A stretch of 64,000 bases of DNA from Parabacteroides bouchesdurhonensis (GTDB lineage: Bacteria > Bacteroidota > Bacteroidia > Bacteroidales > Tannerellaceae). The notes under the pieces were generated by a model, which searched no databases, was not told the origin of the DNA, and saw only the letters and a program-made list of their open reading frames with translations. A program made the position numbers and the translations under genes. The stretch's first letter is position 1. Each line of letters starts with the position of its first letter. Below are positions 27,483 to 36,914 of this stretch, one piece after another. The DNA lies in the NCBI RefSeq assembly GCF_900186615.1, contig NZ_LT896588.1, forward strand, positions 2,464,729-2,528,728, given 5' to 3'.

Positions 27483-28328
27483 ATGGGAAAAGGAAATTCT
27501 AATATTGGCGTAGATCTGGGCGGCACAAATATGCGTGCAGGTCGTATTATGGATGGCATACTGGTTGCAAAAAACACAATTCCTACACCGAAACAAGCGA
27601 AAAGCTGCGAAGAAACCCTGAGTGCTTTAATCAATGTAATCCGTTCAGTATGGGATGATGGGGTAAAAGCTATAGGTATTGGCGTTCCTAGTGTTGTAGA
27701 TCGTAAGTCAGGCATTGTTTACAATGTAGTTAATATTCCTCATTGGGAAAAAGTTCATTTGAAAGAAATATTGGAAAAAGAATTCTCTGTGCCCGTTCAT
27801 ATTGATAATGATGCGAACTGTTTTGCTTTAGGTGAACGTATTTTTGGCGATGGACAGGATGTTGAGAATTTCGTGGGGCTTACGCTGGGAACTGGTTTGG
27901 GAGGTGGAATTATCCAACAAGGCCGATTGTTAGCTGATGCAAATTGTGGTTCCGGAGAGTTTGGAATGTTACCTTATAAAGATAAAATACTGGAGTATTA
28001 TTGTAGCGGTTCTTATTTTATGAATGTATGGGGCGTGAATGGAAAAGACATGTATACTCGTGCTGTGAAAGGAGATGAAGAAGCTTTGGAAGCATATCGT
28101 CAGTTAGGTATTCATGTTGCCGCGGCAATTAAGATTGTAGTTTTGACAGTTGACCCCGAAATGATTATATTCGGCGGTTCGGTGGCGGCAACTCATGAAT
28201 TGTTTGAAGAAAGTATGCGTGAGAACTTGAAAGATTTCGATTATCCGAATTCTATTAAAAAGTTGCAAATACGTTATTCAACGATGGAAGACCCTGGAAT
28301 TATTGGTGCTGCTTCGTTGTGTTATTAG
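27483..28328 (+). CDS. ROK-family sugar kinase (glucokinase-like)
   Basis: 281 residues, a cytosolic kinase of the ROK family probably phosphorylating glucose or an amino sugar. Visible are the N-terminal phosphate loop GVDLGGTNMRAG, the catalytic Asp segment HIDNDANCFALGE and the second ATP loop LTLGTGLGGGII. The usual ROK zinc motif CxCGxxGC is absent: at that place the protein has only CGSGEFGMLPYKDKILEYYC, so zinc binding is doubtful. It carries no DNA-binding domain, so it is not a NagC/XylR-type repressor. Flanked by terminators on both sides, so monocistronic. Confidence 0.87.
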   Translation: MGKGNSNIGVDLGGTNMRAGRIMDGILVAKNTIPTPKQAKSCEETLSALINVIRSVWDDGVKAIGIGVPSVVDRKSGIVYNVVNIPHWEKVHLKEILEKEFSVPVHIDNDANCFALGERIFGDGQDVENFVGLTLGTGLGGGIIQQGRLLADANCGSGEFGMLPYKDKILEYYCSGSYFMNVWGVNGKDMYTRAVKGDEEALEAYRQLGIHVAAAIKIVVLTVDPEMIIFGGSVAATHELFEESMRENLKDFDYPNSIKKLQIRYSTMEDPGIIGAASLCY

Positions 28329-28333
28329 TATAT

Positions 28334-28361
28334 TAAGGCCTTAACGGGCCTTAGTCTTTTT
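28334..28361 (+). terminator. Terminator of the ROK kinase gene
   Basis: Seven-base stem TAAGGCC / GGCCTTA with a six-base loop, then CTTTTT, five bases past the stop. It could also serve the convergent gene at 28396. Confidence 0.65.
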
Positions 28362-28395
28362 GACGATGGGAATGCAAATCTGTTTTTCTGCTCAA

Positions 28396-29259
28396 TTAGA
28401 AACAGCGTATATATCCTAATGAATACCTGTCATATAAATCGTCTTTCATTCCATGTCTGTACCGGAAAGATATGATATTCTTTTTTATCTCATAATTGAG
28501 TTTTGTCCGGATTGCCATCGGGCGGTCACCATTATTTTTATATCCTTTTATGCCGGAAAGATCAGCTGTGAGGGTGAAATTGCGGTAAATGCCGGTTAAT
28601 CCGCCTCCGTATGATACGGCATCATTCTGGCGGTGGACCATATTGTTTGTCATCCAGCAATAAAAACCTATCATGGCTTGAACACGTAAAGACATCTTTT
28701 CGTCTGCTGATTTTAATAATGTTCTTCCTGCTGTGGCATCAAACCAATATGTTGCTGCGTCTGTGAAGCGGGCATCACACAAGCGACCTCCACTGGCCGT
28801 TTTCAGATTTAAACTTACCATAACGTCTGCCCATTTTTCACTTCGGACTACTTGTACGTAGGTAGTGGCAATCAAGTCTCCGAAACATTTAATAGGAGGG
28901 GTCAGTTCTACGGCAAAACGTTCGTCACGCGTTTCCGGGCTCATTGTGTAATCTTCAATAATAACACCGCTTATCTCTATACCTGCACGTCCTTTTGCTA
29001 TAGGAATAAACAGACGGGCATATAAGTCTTTTGTTTTGTCCCCCTTATAATAATCGTATTCACCTCGTAACTCAACTTCCCAGCGTTTCCCGACGCTGCC
29101 ACTTTGTAATTCGGGCATGGGAAAGCCGTTCGGACCAAAATAACGTGGAGAATATATTACTTTTTCCATTTGATCTCTCCAGTCTTCGGCATAAACGGAT
29201 ATGGAAGATAGTAGTGAAATAAAGCCGCAAATTATTAATAACTTAGTAGAGCGTGCCAT
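28396..29259 (-). CDS. Exported beta-rich protein of unknown function
   Basis: No family recognised. 287 residues with a signal peptide (about 1-24, ending VYAED). The mature part alternates hydrophobic and polar residues in strand-length blocks (KRWEVELRGEYDYYKG, KMSLRVQAMIGFYCW, LTADLSGIKGY) and ends in an aromatic residue (RYSLGYIRCF). Both points fit a small outer-membrane beta-barrel or a periplasmic beta protein. Its own promoter lies at 29301-29308; downstream is the shared terminator. Convergent with the ROK kinase; the upstream neighbour is recQ. Confidence 0.7.
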   Translation of the reverse strand: MARSTKLLIICGFISLLSSISVYAEDWRDQMEKVIYSPRYFGPNGFPMPELQSGSVGKRWEVELRGEYDYYKGDKTKDLYARLFIPIAKGRAGIEISGVIIEDYTMSPETRDERFAVELTPPIKCFGDLIATTYVQVVRSEKWADVMVSLNLKTASGGRLCDARFTDAATYWFDATAGRTLLKSADEKMSLRVQAMIGFYCWMTNNMVHRQNDAVSYGGGLTGIYRNFTLTADLSGIKGYKNNGDRPMAIRTKLNYEIKKNIISFRYRHGMKDDLYDRYSLGYIRCF

Positions 29260-29300
29260 ATGATTTCTCGTATTTATTCTAATATTGTCATTTTGACCGA

Positions 29301-29308
29301 CAAATGTA
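29301..29308 (-). promoter_or_regulatory. -7 promoter element for the unknown exported protein
   Basis: Reverse-strand TACATTTG matches TAnnTTTG, about 42 bases upstream of the ATG at 29259. Confidence 0.5.
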
Positions 29309-29319
29309 CAATTTTCAAT

Positions 29320-31236
29320 TTATTCTACCGGTCGTATATAACGAATATATCCATCTTCTAAAAAGAAATGTTCGTCATGTTCGGCTAAATAACGAATAGC
29401 AATAATGCTTTTTTCAATAGGAAAAGGAAGCTGTTTGGTTATTTCTTGGATATGTATAGGCTGTTCAGGCAATGTGTTTTGTAATGCTTCTCGTATATCA
29501 TTAAACATCTTGTTACTTAATCCCGAATCATTTTTAGCCAGACATATGTCGCAACTTCCGCAATCCTTAGATTTTTTTTCTCCGAAATAGGTTAATAGTA
29601 AACGACTTCGACAGACTGAATCTTCATTGATATATTCAAGGACTTTGTTTATACGGTTTTCAAACCGTTCTTTACGTTCATCGTATGCCTGACGGGGAAT
29701 AGATAGATATTTTTGCTCTTCACGTGTCTTTGTGTATATGATAAGCGGAGTTTTTTTGTGCGGTATATAGTTTACTATCCGATATTTAGACAAACCAATC
29801 AGTATATCATAAATTTCTTGTTGGCTCACTCCGGTTCGTGTAGCAATAATAGCTTCGTCTATATAGGCGTAATCTGCAAATAAACCGGTGTAGGATCGCA
29901 GGATAGTTTGTATTACGTCATCTGTTTTTTTATCTTGGTGTAAATATTTATATAGTTCATCTCTTGTTGCTGTGAACATCAGGCGTGAAGCATTATCTAT
30001 TTCTTCTGTATATTCTATATAGCCGGATAGTTCCAGTATCTTCAACGCATGATGTGTTTGAATAAGTGGAAACTTGAATGCAGAACAAAAATCAGATAGT
30101 GAGAAATCGTGTACGGTATCCAAACCATATCCTACGGCAATTTGGTAATAGTTCCCTAATGCTTCATATACGCGGTAAATAAATTCCTTGTCAGGAAATT
30201 CATCCGATAATCTTTTTTTGAGTTTGGCGTTATCCGTTCCGGAACATAATGCAACGGCATAAGCTTTTAGTTCGTCTCGACCGGCGCGTCCCGCTTCTTG
30301 ATAATACTCTTCTAATGATCCCGGCATATCCATATGTACTACTAAACGTACATCCGGTTTGTCTATACCCATGCCAAAAGCGTTGGTGGATACGATAACC
30401 CGGCATTCATTGTTTTTCCAGCGGTTTTGACGAATTGTTTTTTCTTCCCGGTTTAATCCTGCATGGTAAAAATCGGCAGAAATGTTGGCTTGTTTCAATA
30501 AGGTGGCTATTTCTTTAGTTCGCTTTCTGTTTCGTACATAAACTATAGCACTTCCCTGTATTTTTCCTAGTATATAAATAAGAGTATTGAGTTTGTCTTC
30601 TGTCTTCCTTACGATATATGATAAATTGGCTCGGGAAAAGCTTTTTTTGAAAACGTTCCTTTCCTTGAAATGTAATCGATCTTGTATGTCATTGATTACA
30701 TCCGGAGTAGCAGTTGCGGTAAGAGCCAGAACCGGAACATCAGCTGGAAGTTCGGTACGAATGTTGGCTATATTTAAATATGAAGGACGAAAATCGTATC
30801 CCCACTGGGAAATACAATGGCTTTCATCAATGACTAATAGACATACCTTCATCGCTTGCAACTTGACACGGAATATTTCTGTTCCAAGTCGCTCAGGAGA
30901 AACATACAAGAATTTGTAATCTCCAAAAATACAGTTTTCTAATTGGGTAATAATCTCTTGCCTACTCATGCCTGAATATACGGCAGTAGCTTTGATACCG
31001 ACATGACGCAGATTGTCTACCTGATCTTTCATCAAGGCTATCAGGGGAGTTACAACAATACATATTCCCTCCATTGCCAGTGCAGGAACTTGGAAAGTCA
31101 GAGATTTACCTCCTCCTGTTGGCATTAGCCCTAGAGTATCTTTCCCTGCACAAACAGAGAGGATAATGTCTTCTTGTAAAGGACGAAAAGCATGGAATCC
31201 CCAATACTTTTCCAGTATCTCATGATAGATATTCAC
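29320..31236 (-). CDS. recQ: ATP-dependent DNA helicase RecQ
   Basis: 638-residue 3'-5' helicase. Walker A is MPTGGGKS (K44), Walker B DESHCISQWGYDFRPSY, motif V/VI includes STNAFGMGIDKPDVR and QEAGRAGRDE. A RecQ-type zinc-binding subdomain is present (CRSRLLLTYFGEKK then CGSCDIC), followed by a winged-helix region. A classical HRDC domain is not evident at the C-terminus. It starts 9 bases after the recJ stop, so the helicase and nuclease that act together in RecF-pathway end resection are made from one transcript. Confidence 0.95.
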   Translation of the reverse strand: MNIYHEILEKYWGFHAFRPLQEDIILSVCAGKDTLGLMPTGGGKSLTFQVPALAMEGICIVVTPLIALMKDQVDNLRHVGIKATAVYSGMSRQEIITQLENCIFGDYKFLYVSPERLGTEIFRVKLQAMKVCLLVIDESHCISQWGYDFRPSYLNIANIRTELPADVPVLALTATATPDVINDIQDRLHFKERNVFKKSFSRANLSYIVRKTEDKLNTLIYILGKIQGSAIVYVRNRKRTKEIATLLKQANISADFYHAGLNREEKTIRQNRWKNNECRVIVSTNAFGMGIDKPDVRLVVHMDMPGSLEEYYQEAGRAGRDELKAYAVALCSGTDNAKLKKRLSDEFPDKEFIYRVYEALGNYYQIAVGYGLDTVHDFSLSDFCSAFKFPLIQTHHALKILELSGYIEYTEEIDNASRLMFTATRDELYKYLHQDKKTDDVIQTILRSYTGLFADYAYIDEAIIATRTGVSQQEIYDILIGLSKYRIVNYIPHKKTPLIIYTKTREEQKYLSIPRQAYDERKERFENRINKVLEYINEDSVCRSRLLLTYFGEKKSKDCGSCDICLAKNDSGLSNKMFNDIREALQNTLPEQPIHIQEITKQLPFPIEKSIIAIRYLAEHDEHFFLEDGYIRYIRPVE

Positions 31237-31245
31237 CGGAACTCT

Positions 31246-32970
31246 TCATGTGTTATACGGCTTAATATCTTTGATCATCAATTGTAGAGAGGTATTCCCG
31301 TTGTAGGTGTTTTCCTCTACAGTATAACAGATGTCGAAAGGTTTCATGCCTTTGATATGTTCGCTATGTTGATGCATTCCAAATGCAATGCCATGTATAG
31401 GTGAATTTGAGTTGCTGTCTATAAGCTCCAGCTTTATATGTTCTAATTCTTTACCTACTAGCTTACTGGTCCCATAATCTTTAACGCCTAAAGAACAAAA
31501 TACAGGCTTTTGGTTATCCGGACCAAAAGGACTCATTTTCTTTAAATCGTTCATAAACTTATTGTTTATGTCTTTCAAGTCCAAGATGGCATCTATATCT
31601 ATTTGAGGGGTCATTTGTTCCGGAATAATCTCGTCAGCGGCAAGTTGTAGAAAACGCTCGGTAAAGGCCTCTAAATTTTCTTCTCTTAAAGATAATCCGG
31701 CTGCATATGTGTGTCCACCAAAATTTTCCAATAGATTACGGCAGTTTTCTATTGCTTTGTATATGTCAAATCCGGTAACAGACCGGGCTGAACCTGTGAT
31801 TAATTCGGATGACTTGGTTAATACAACTGCCGGACGATAATATTTTTCAGTTAGACGTGAAGCAACAATGCCAATGACTCCTTTATGCCATCCCGCATTA
31901 TATACAACAATGGCTTTACGGTCTTCCATATTTTGAAATTCATCAATAATGGCATTGGCTTCATCCGTTATTTTTTTATCTAATTCACGGCGTTCCTCGT
32001 TGTATTGATTGATGTTTTCACTTTTCTCGCGAGCAGACTCACTGTCTTTAGCAAGTAGGAGTTCTACAGCCTCTTTTCCGTTCATCATACGTCCAGAAGC
32101 ATTGATACGAGGACCTATTTTGAATACGATGTCACTGATTGTTATATCTTTTCCTGTTAATCCGCAAATATCAATAATACCTTTTAAGCCTAAGCTGGGA
32201 TTGCTATTTAGCTGTTTTAAACCATAGTAGGCAAGTATCCGATTTTCTCCGGTAATAGGAACTATGTCTGAAGCAATGCTGACGGCTGTTAATTCTAATA
32301 ACTTCTCTAAATCGGAAAAAGGGAAATTATTGCTTTTAGCAAAAGCTTGCATGAACTTAAAACCTACGCCACAGCCAGACAGATGCTCATAAGGATAAAT
32401 AGAATCATTGCGTTTAGCGTCTAGAACGGCTACTGCATCAGGTAAAATATCATCTGGCATATGATGGTCGCAGATAATGAAATCTATACCTTTTTGCTTT
32501 GCATATTCTATTTTTTCAATAGCCTTTATTCCACAATCCAGAGAAATAACTAAAGAGACACCATTTTCTGCGGCATAATCTATTCCTTTATATGAAATAC
32601 CATATCCTTCGTCATATCGATCTGGAATATAGAAATCTAAAGAAGATGAGTAAGGACGTAAATACTTGTATACTAAAGATACAGCAGTAGTTCCGTCTAC
32701 ATCATAATCTCCGTATACCAAAATCTTTTCTTTATTACCCAACGCTTTATTCAGCCTTTTAACGGCTTTATCCATATCCGGCATAAGGAATGGATCATGG
32801 AGGTCATTCAAGCTGGGCTTAAAGAATTTTTTTACTTCTTCGACAGAAGTAATCCCTCGTTGAACAAGTAAAAGACAAATAACCGGACTGATGCCCAGTT
32901 CGGTGGCTAGTTTGTCTCTTTTATGTAATTCTTCTTCTGTTGGGGTTTGAAAATTCCATCTGTTAATCAT
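31246..32970 (-). CDS. recJ: Single-stranded-DNA exonuclease RecJ
   Basis: 574-residue 5'-3' exonuclease of the DHH family. Motifs: VYGDYDVDGTTAVSL (motif I), ISLDCGIKA, the DHH motif in ICDHHMPDD, and the DHHA1 glycine-histidine motif in NFGGHTYAAGLSL. Length is normal for RecJ. Works with RecQ, encoded immediately downstream, in resection and repair. A near-match -7 element (TACCTTTA, 33052-33045 on the reverse strand) lies about 75 bases upstream; a leader with a weak inverted repeat (TATTGCG/CGCAATA) precedes the gene. Confidence 0.95.
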   Translation of the reverse strand: MINRWNFQTPTEEELHKRDKLATELGISPVICLLLVQRGITSVEEVKKFFKPSLNDLHDPFLMPDMDKAVKRLNKALGNKEKILVYGDYDVDGTTAVSLVYKYLRPYSSSLDFYIPDRYDEGYGISYKGIDYAAENGVSLVISLDCGIKAIEKIEYAKQKGIDFIICDHHMPDDILPDAVAVLDAKRNDSIYPYEHLSGCGVGFKFMQAFAKSNNFPFSDLEKLLELTAVSIASDIVPITGENRILAYYGLKQLNSNPSLGLKGIIDICGLTGKDITISDIVFKIGPRINASGRMMNGKEAVELLLAKDSESAREKSENINQYNEERRELDKKITDEANAIIDEFQNMEDRKAIVVYNAGWHKGVIGIVASRLTEKYYRPAVVLTKSSELITGSARSVTGFDIYKAIENCRNLLENFGGHTYAAGLSLREENLEAFTERFLQLAADEIIPEQMTPQIDIDAILDLKDINNKFMNDLKKMSPFGPDNQKPVFCSLGVKDYGTSKLVGKELEHIKLELIDSNSNSPIHGIAFGMHQHSEHIKGMKPFDICYTVEENTYNGNTSLQLMIKDIKPYNT

Positions 32971-33112
32971 TATATATTATTTTTTCTTTTTTCTAGCAGG
33001 TATTGCGATTGTCATGAGACTATTTGCGCAATATATTTCAACCTGTAAAGGTAGAAATTAAATGTTGTATAATAGCAATCCTTAATGAAAATAGTTTTTT
33101 TCTTATTATTTT

Positions 33113-33142
33113 TTTGAAGTCCAAGAAACCTTTGTACTTTTG
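33113..33142 (+). promoter_or_regulatory. Promoter of the tsaC operon (-33 and -7)
   Basis: TTTG (33113-33116), an 18-base spacer and TACTTTTG (33135-33142). Both boxes match the Bacteroidetes sigma consensus; 19 bases remain to the tsaC ATG. Confidence 0.6.
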
Positions 33143-33161
33143 TCCAAACAATATATAAACA

Positions 33162-33722
33162 ATGGATGAGGATATAAAAAAGGCTTGTGATGTGTTGCAG
33201 GCGGGAGGATTAATTCTTTACCCTACAGATACTATTTGGGGTATAGGTTGTGATGCAACAAATGAGAAAGCTGTGCAACGAATCTATGAATTGAAACAAC
33301 GTACAGACAATAAGGCTATGCTGGTACTGACAGATAGCTCCGCCAAACTGGAGATGTATGTATCGGAAGTTCCCAGTGTAGCTTGGAATCTTATCGAAGT
33401 TGCAGATAAGCCTCTTACCATTATTTATCCAAAAGCAAAAAACTTGGCATTAAACTTATTAGCAGAAGATGGTAGTGTAGGTATCCGTATTACAAATGAA
33501 GAATTTTCACGGAAATTATGCGAGCGTTTTCGTAAACCGTTGGTTTCCACTTCAGCAAATGTAAGTGGTGAAAAATCTCCTGCAAACTTTAGTGAAGTGT
33601 CTGATGTCATTAAAAATGGAGTTGACTATATTGTAAAGTGCCGTCAGGATGATATGAGTAAAGCTCAACCTTCCAATATCATTAAACTAGGACTTGGCGG
33701 ACTGTTTCAGGTAATCAGATAA
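33162..33722 (+). CDS. tsaC: Threonylcarbamoyl-AMP synthase (TsaC/YrdC family)
   Basis: 186 residues, the YrdC-like fold that makes threonylcarbamoyl-AMP for t6A37 modification of tRNAs reading ANN codons. Signature sequence: LYPTDTIWGIGCDATN near residues 19-34, KQRTDNKAMLVL, PLTIIYP, VGIRITN and LVSTSANVSGEKSP. The C-terminal Sua5 domain is absent, so this is the short form. First gene of a four-gene operon with gaps of 1 to 3 bases. Confidence 0.92.
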   Translation: MDEDIKKACDVLQAGGLILYPTDTIWGIGCDATNEKAVQRIYELKQRTDNKAMLVLTDSSAKLEMYVSEVPSVAWNLIEVADKPLTIIYPKAKNLALNLLAEDGSVGIRITNEEFSRKLCERFRKPLVSTSANVSGEKSPANFSEVSDVIKNGVDYIVKCRQDDMSKAQPSNIIKLGLGGLFQVIR

Positions 33723-33724
33723 GA

Positions 33725-35125
33725 ATGAAGAAAAGTTGGCAAGCACAAAAATACATTATTTCAGATTTCCTAACAGCAACTGTTGCGTGGTTGTTGTTTA
33801 ATCTGCTCCGTTATAGAGAAGTAGCTGTTTATGGAGGGTTTAGTGCATTGCCTGATTATTTATTGTTTAAACCTGTATTAGAAGGGCAGATTCTAATTCC
33901 TTTTTTCTGGCTTACTTTGTATTATTTCTCAGGATACTATAATAAACCATTTGGAAAGTCGCGTATAGGAGAACTTTTTACAACGTTTGTAACTATTCTT
34001 ATAGGTGTTACATTTGCTTTTTTTGTATTTGTGTTGAATGATTTACCGCGCTCGTTTCATATTTATTACAAATTATTTTTCTCTTTATTCGGATTACAAT
34101 TTTTCTTGACTTATATTCCCCGATTGCTGATAACGCAAGATGGCTTACGAAGAATAAAACAGCGGGAGTGGGCTTTGAATATCTTGATGATAGGAGCGGG
34201 GGACAAGGCTTTACGTATTGCGAAAGACCTTTATAAATTAGGATATAATATTCTCGGATTTGTTTCGGAAGGTAAAGATATACCTGTAAAAGTAGATTCT
34301 GAGCAAATGCTGGGAGAACTGGATGATTTACCGTCTCTGATGGAAAAAATATCTGTAGACGAACTGGTCGTAACCTTGGAAGATCCGAATAACCAGCGAT
34401 TGCTGAATATATTATATTCTTTATATCACTATAAATGCCGAATAAAAATACTTGCTGATAAATCGAATATGTTATCACGGGTAAAGATTAAAACCATATA
34501 TGGAGTTCCTTTGGTAAATGTAACGGATAATAATCTTTCAGAAGTAGAGAAAAATATAAAGCTTTTTATGGATAAGTTTTTGTCTGCATTTGTATTGATT
34601 ATTTTATCACCGTTTTACTTATACATCGCATGGAAAGTGAAGAAAGATTCTCCGGGTCCTGTTTTTTATAAACAGGAACGTATCGGTTATATGGGACAGC
34701 CTTTTATGATGTACAAATTTCGGACAATGTATGTAGGTTCAGAAGAAAAGGGACCATTGCTGTCTTCGGAGAATGATCAACGCATAACACATTTTGGACG
34801 TTTCATGAGAAAGTATAGATTAGATGAACTTCCTCAGTTCTGGAATGTATTGAAAGGCGATATGTCTATTGTGGGACCTCGTCCCGAACGTAAATACTTT
34901 ATTGACCAGATTGTAAAAAAAGCTCCGTTTTATTATTTGTTACATAACGTTCGTCCGGGAATTACATCATGGGGCATGGTAAAGTATGGATATGCCGGTA
35001 GTGTAGATGAAATGATAAAACGTTTGGAATATGACATTTTATATTATGAAAATATGTCACTGGCTTTGGATATAACCATTCTGATATATACGATAAAAAC
35101 AGTTATTACAGGAAAAGGTATTTAA
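33725..35125 (+). CDS. Polyprenyl-phosphate sugar-1-phosphate transferase (WcaJ/CpsE-like)
   Basis: 466 residues, inner membrane. Four N-terminal helices (about 15-140), a Rossmann-like middle (about 150-260, NILMIGAGDKALRIAKDLYKLG), a further membrane helix (about 280-300), then the conserved catalytic domain with KFRTMYVGSEE, RYRLDELPQFWNVLKGDMS-type wording (here starting KYRLDELPQF) and VGPRPERKYF. It transfers a sugar phosphate to undecaprenyl phosphate, the first step of capsule or exopolysaccharide repeat synthesis. No other glycosyltransferases are nearby, so it is likely an orphan initiator rather than part of a capsule locus. Confidence 0.9.
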   Translation: MKKSWQAQKYIISDFLTATVAWLLFNLLRYREVAVYGGFSALPDYLLFKPVLEGQILIPFFWLTLYYFSGYYNKPFGKSRIGELFTTFVTILIGVTFAFFVFVLNDLPRSFHIYYKLFFSLFGLQFFLTYIPRLLITQDGLRRIKQREWALNILMIGAGDKALRIAKDLYKLGYNILGFVSEGKDIPVKVDSEQMLGELDDLPSLMEKISVDELVVTLEDPNNQRLLNILYSLYHYKCRIKILADKSNMLSRVKIKTIYGVPLVNVTDNNLSEVEKNIKLFMDKFLSAFVLIILSPFYLYIAWKVKKDSPGPVFYKQERIGYMGQPFMMYKFRTMYVGSEEKGPLLSSENDQRITHFGRFMRKYRLDELPQFWNVLKGDMSIVGPRPERKYFIDQIVKKAPFYYLLHNVRPGITSWGMVKYGYAGSVDEMIKRLEYDILYYENMSLALDITILIYTIKTVITGKGI

Positions 35126-35126
35126 A

Positions 35127-36911
35127 ATGGCAAAAGAAGGATTATTCTATAAATTCTTGCTGTGGCGGGAAAGAAACATTAAGGAAAAGCATTTTATTTT
35201 AATTATTAGCTTTTTAGTGGGCATATGTACCGCTGCTTCGGCAATTATATTAAAACAGTTGATTCATTTGATACAACATTTGCTGACGGGAAACTTCGCG
35301 GTTGAAGGGGTTAACTATTTGTTATTACTTTATCCTGTTATTGGAATTTTGCTGGCAGGCTTGTTTGTGAAATACGTAGTTAGAGATGATATCAGTCATG
35401 GAGTAACGAAAATCTTATATGCGATTTCCCAGCGGAAAAGCCGCATTAAACCTCATAATACATGGTCTTCTATTGTTGCTAGCTCTGTAACGATTGGTTT
35501 TGGCGGGTCAGTAGGAGCGGAAGCTCCTATAGTATTGACTGGTGCAGCTATCGGTTCTAACTTGGGACGTATCTTTCGGATGGAGCAGAAAACGTTGATG
35601 CTGCTTGTTGGTTGCGGTGCGGCCGGAGCTATTGCTGGTATCTTTAAAGCCCCCATTGCCGGTTTGGTATTTGTGATTGAAGTATTGTTGCTCGACCTTA
35701 CAATGACATCCGTTTTACCGCTTCTTATATCATCTGTGACGGCGGCTACGGTTTCTTATATCTTTACAGGGACAGAAGCTATGTTCAAATTCTCCCAAAC
35801 GGAAGATTTTGTTATTGAACGTATTCCTTATGTCCTGTTGTTGGGCGTTTTCTGTGGTTTGGTTTCTTTGTATTTTACCCGTGTGATGAATCGGGTAGAA
35901 GGCATGTACCGTAAGCTGGGTAGTTATTGGAGGAAGTTTCTGTTGGGAGGAGTGATGCTAAGCATCCTGATTTTTATTTTTCCTCCTCTTTATGGTGAAG
36001 GTTATGATACAATAGCGTCCTTGTTGAATGGGCAGTTCTCTCATATTATGGATAAAAGTTTATTCTATGATTTGAATGGTACATACTGGGGAGTGATTGT
36101 ATTTTTGTTTCTTATATTATTGACCAAAGTTTTTGCTTCCAGTGCTACGAATGCAGGAGGTGGCTGTGGTGGTATATTTGCTCCCAGTTTATATTTAGGA
36201 TGTATTGCAGGATTTATTTTTGCTCACATTTCTAATTACTTCCCTTTTACCATGTATATTTCGGAAAAGAATTTTGCATTATTGGGCATGGCCGGCATTA
36301 TGTCGGGAGTAATGCATGCTCCGTTAACGGGGGTTTTTCTTATAGCCGAATTAACGGGCGGGTATGATTTATTCCTTCCTTTGATGATTGTATCTATTAG
36401 TTCGTATATTACGATTTTGATGTTTGAGCCTCATAGTATTTATTCTATGCGTTTAGCTCAGAAAGGAGAGTTGCTTACGCATCACAAAGATAAAGCGGTG
36501 CTTACTTTGCTTAATATTAATAATGTGATAGAAAAGGACTTTCTTACAGTATCACCGGAAATGTCATTAGGTGATATGGTAAAAGTAATTGCCCGTAGTG
36601 CCCGGAATACATTCCCTGTAGTTGATGAGCGAGGCGTTCTGCTAGGTGTTGTATTGTTGGATAATATTCGTAATATAATGTTTCGCCCTGAACTTTATAA
36701 TCGTTTTCATGTTTCTAAATTCATGGTGTCCGCTCCGGCGAAAATCCGGCTAGATATGCCAATGGAACAGATTATGCGAACATTTGATGATACGAAAGCA
36801 TGGAATTTGCCGGTAGTGGATCAGGATGGCCATTATATAGGATTTATGTCTAAATCGAAAATATTTAATGCCTATCGCGAAGTATTGGTTGATAACTTTT
36901 CAGGAGATTAA
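35127..36911 (+). CDS. ClC-family chloride channel/antiporter with CBS pair
   Basis: 594 residues. The ClC membrane core spans about residues 20-440, with GGSVGAEAP carrying the gating glutamate E132, and GGGCGGIFAPSLYLG as the second selectivity motif. Two cytosolic CBS domains follow (about 465-525 and 530-590; NTFPVVDERGVLLG and WNLPVVDQDGHYIG). E132 is present, as in exchangers; whether it exchanges Cl-/H+ or conducts passively cannot be told. Tightly coupled between the sugar transferase (1 base) and fmt (3 bases). Confidence 0.92.
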   Translation: MAKEGLFYKFLLWRERNIKEKHFILIISFLVGICTAASAIILKQLIHLIQHLLTGNFAVEGVNYLLLLYPVIGILLAGLFVKYVVRDDISHGVTKILYAISQRKSRIKPHNTWSSIVASSVTIGFGGSVGAEAPIVLTGAAIGSNLGRIFRMEQKTLMLLVGCGAAGAIAGIFKAPIAGLVFVIEVLLLDLTMTSVLPLLISSVTAATVSYIFTGTEAMFKFSQTEDFVIERIPYVLLLGVFCGLVSLYFTRVMNRVEGMYRKLGSYWRKFLLGGVMLSILIFIFPPLYGEGYDTIASLLNGQFSHIMDKSLFYDLNGTYWGVIVFLFLILLTKVFASSATNAGGGCGGIFAPSLYLGCIAGFIFAHISNYFPFTMYISEKNFALLGMAGIMSGVMHAPLTGVFLIAELTGGYDLFLPLMIVSISSYITILMFEPHSIYSMRLAQKGELLTHHKDKAVLTLLNINNVIEKDFLTVSPEMSLGDMVKVIARSARNTFPVVDERGVLLGVVLLDNIRNIMFRPELYNRFHVSKFMVSAPAKIRLDMPMEQIMRTFDDTKAWNLPVVDQDGHYIGFMSKSKIFNAYREVLVDNFSGD

Positions 36912-36914
36912 ATA

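Noticed and set aside
33001-33033. Inverted repeat TATTGCG / CGCAATA upstream of recJ as an operator
   Set aside because: Only seven bases, in a very AT-rich region; could be chance.
33725-35125. Start of a capsule biosynthesis locus
   Set aside because: No other glycosyltransferase, flippase or polymerase gene follows; the neighbours are ClC and fmt.
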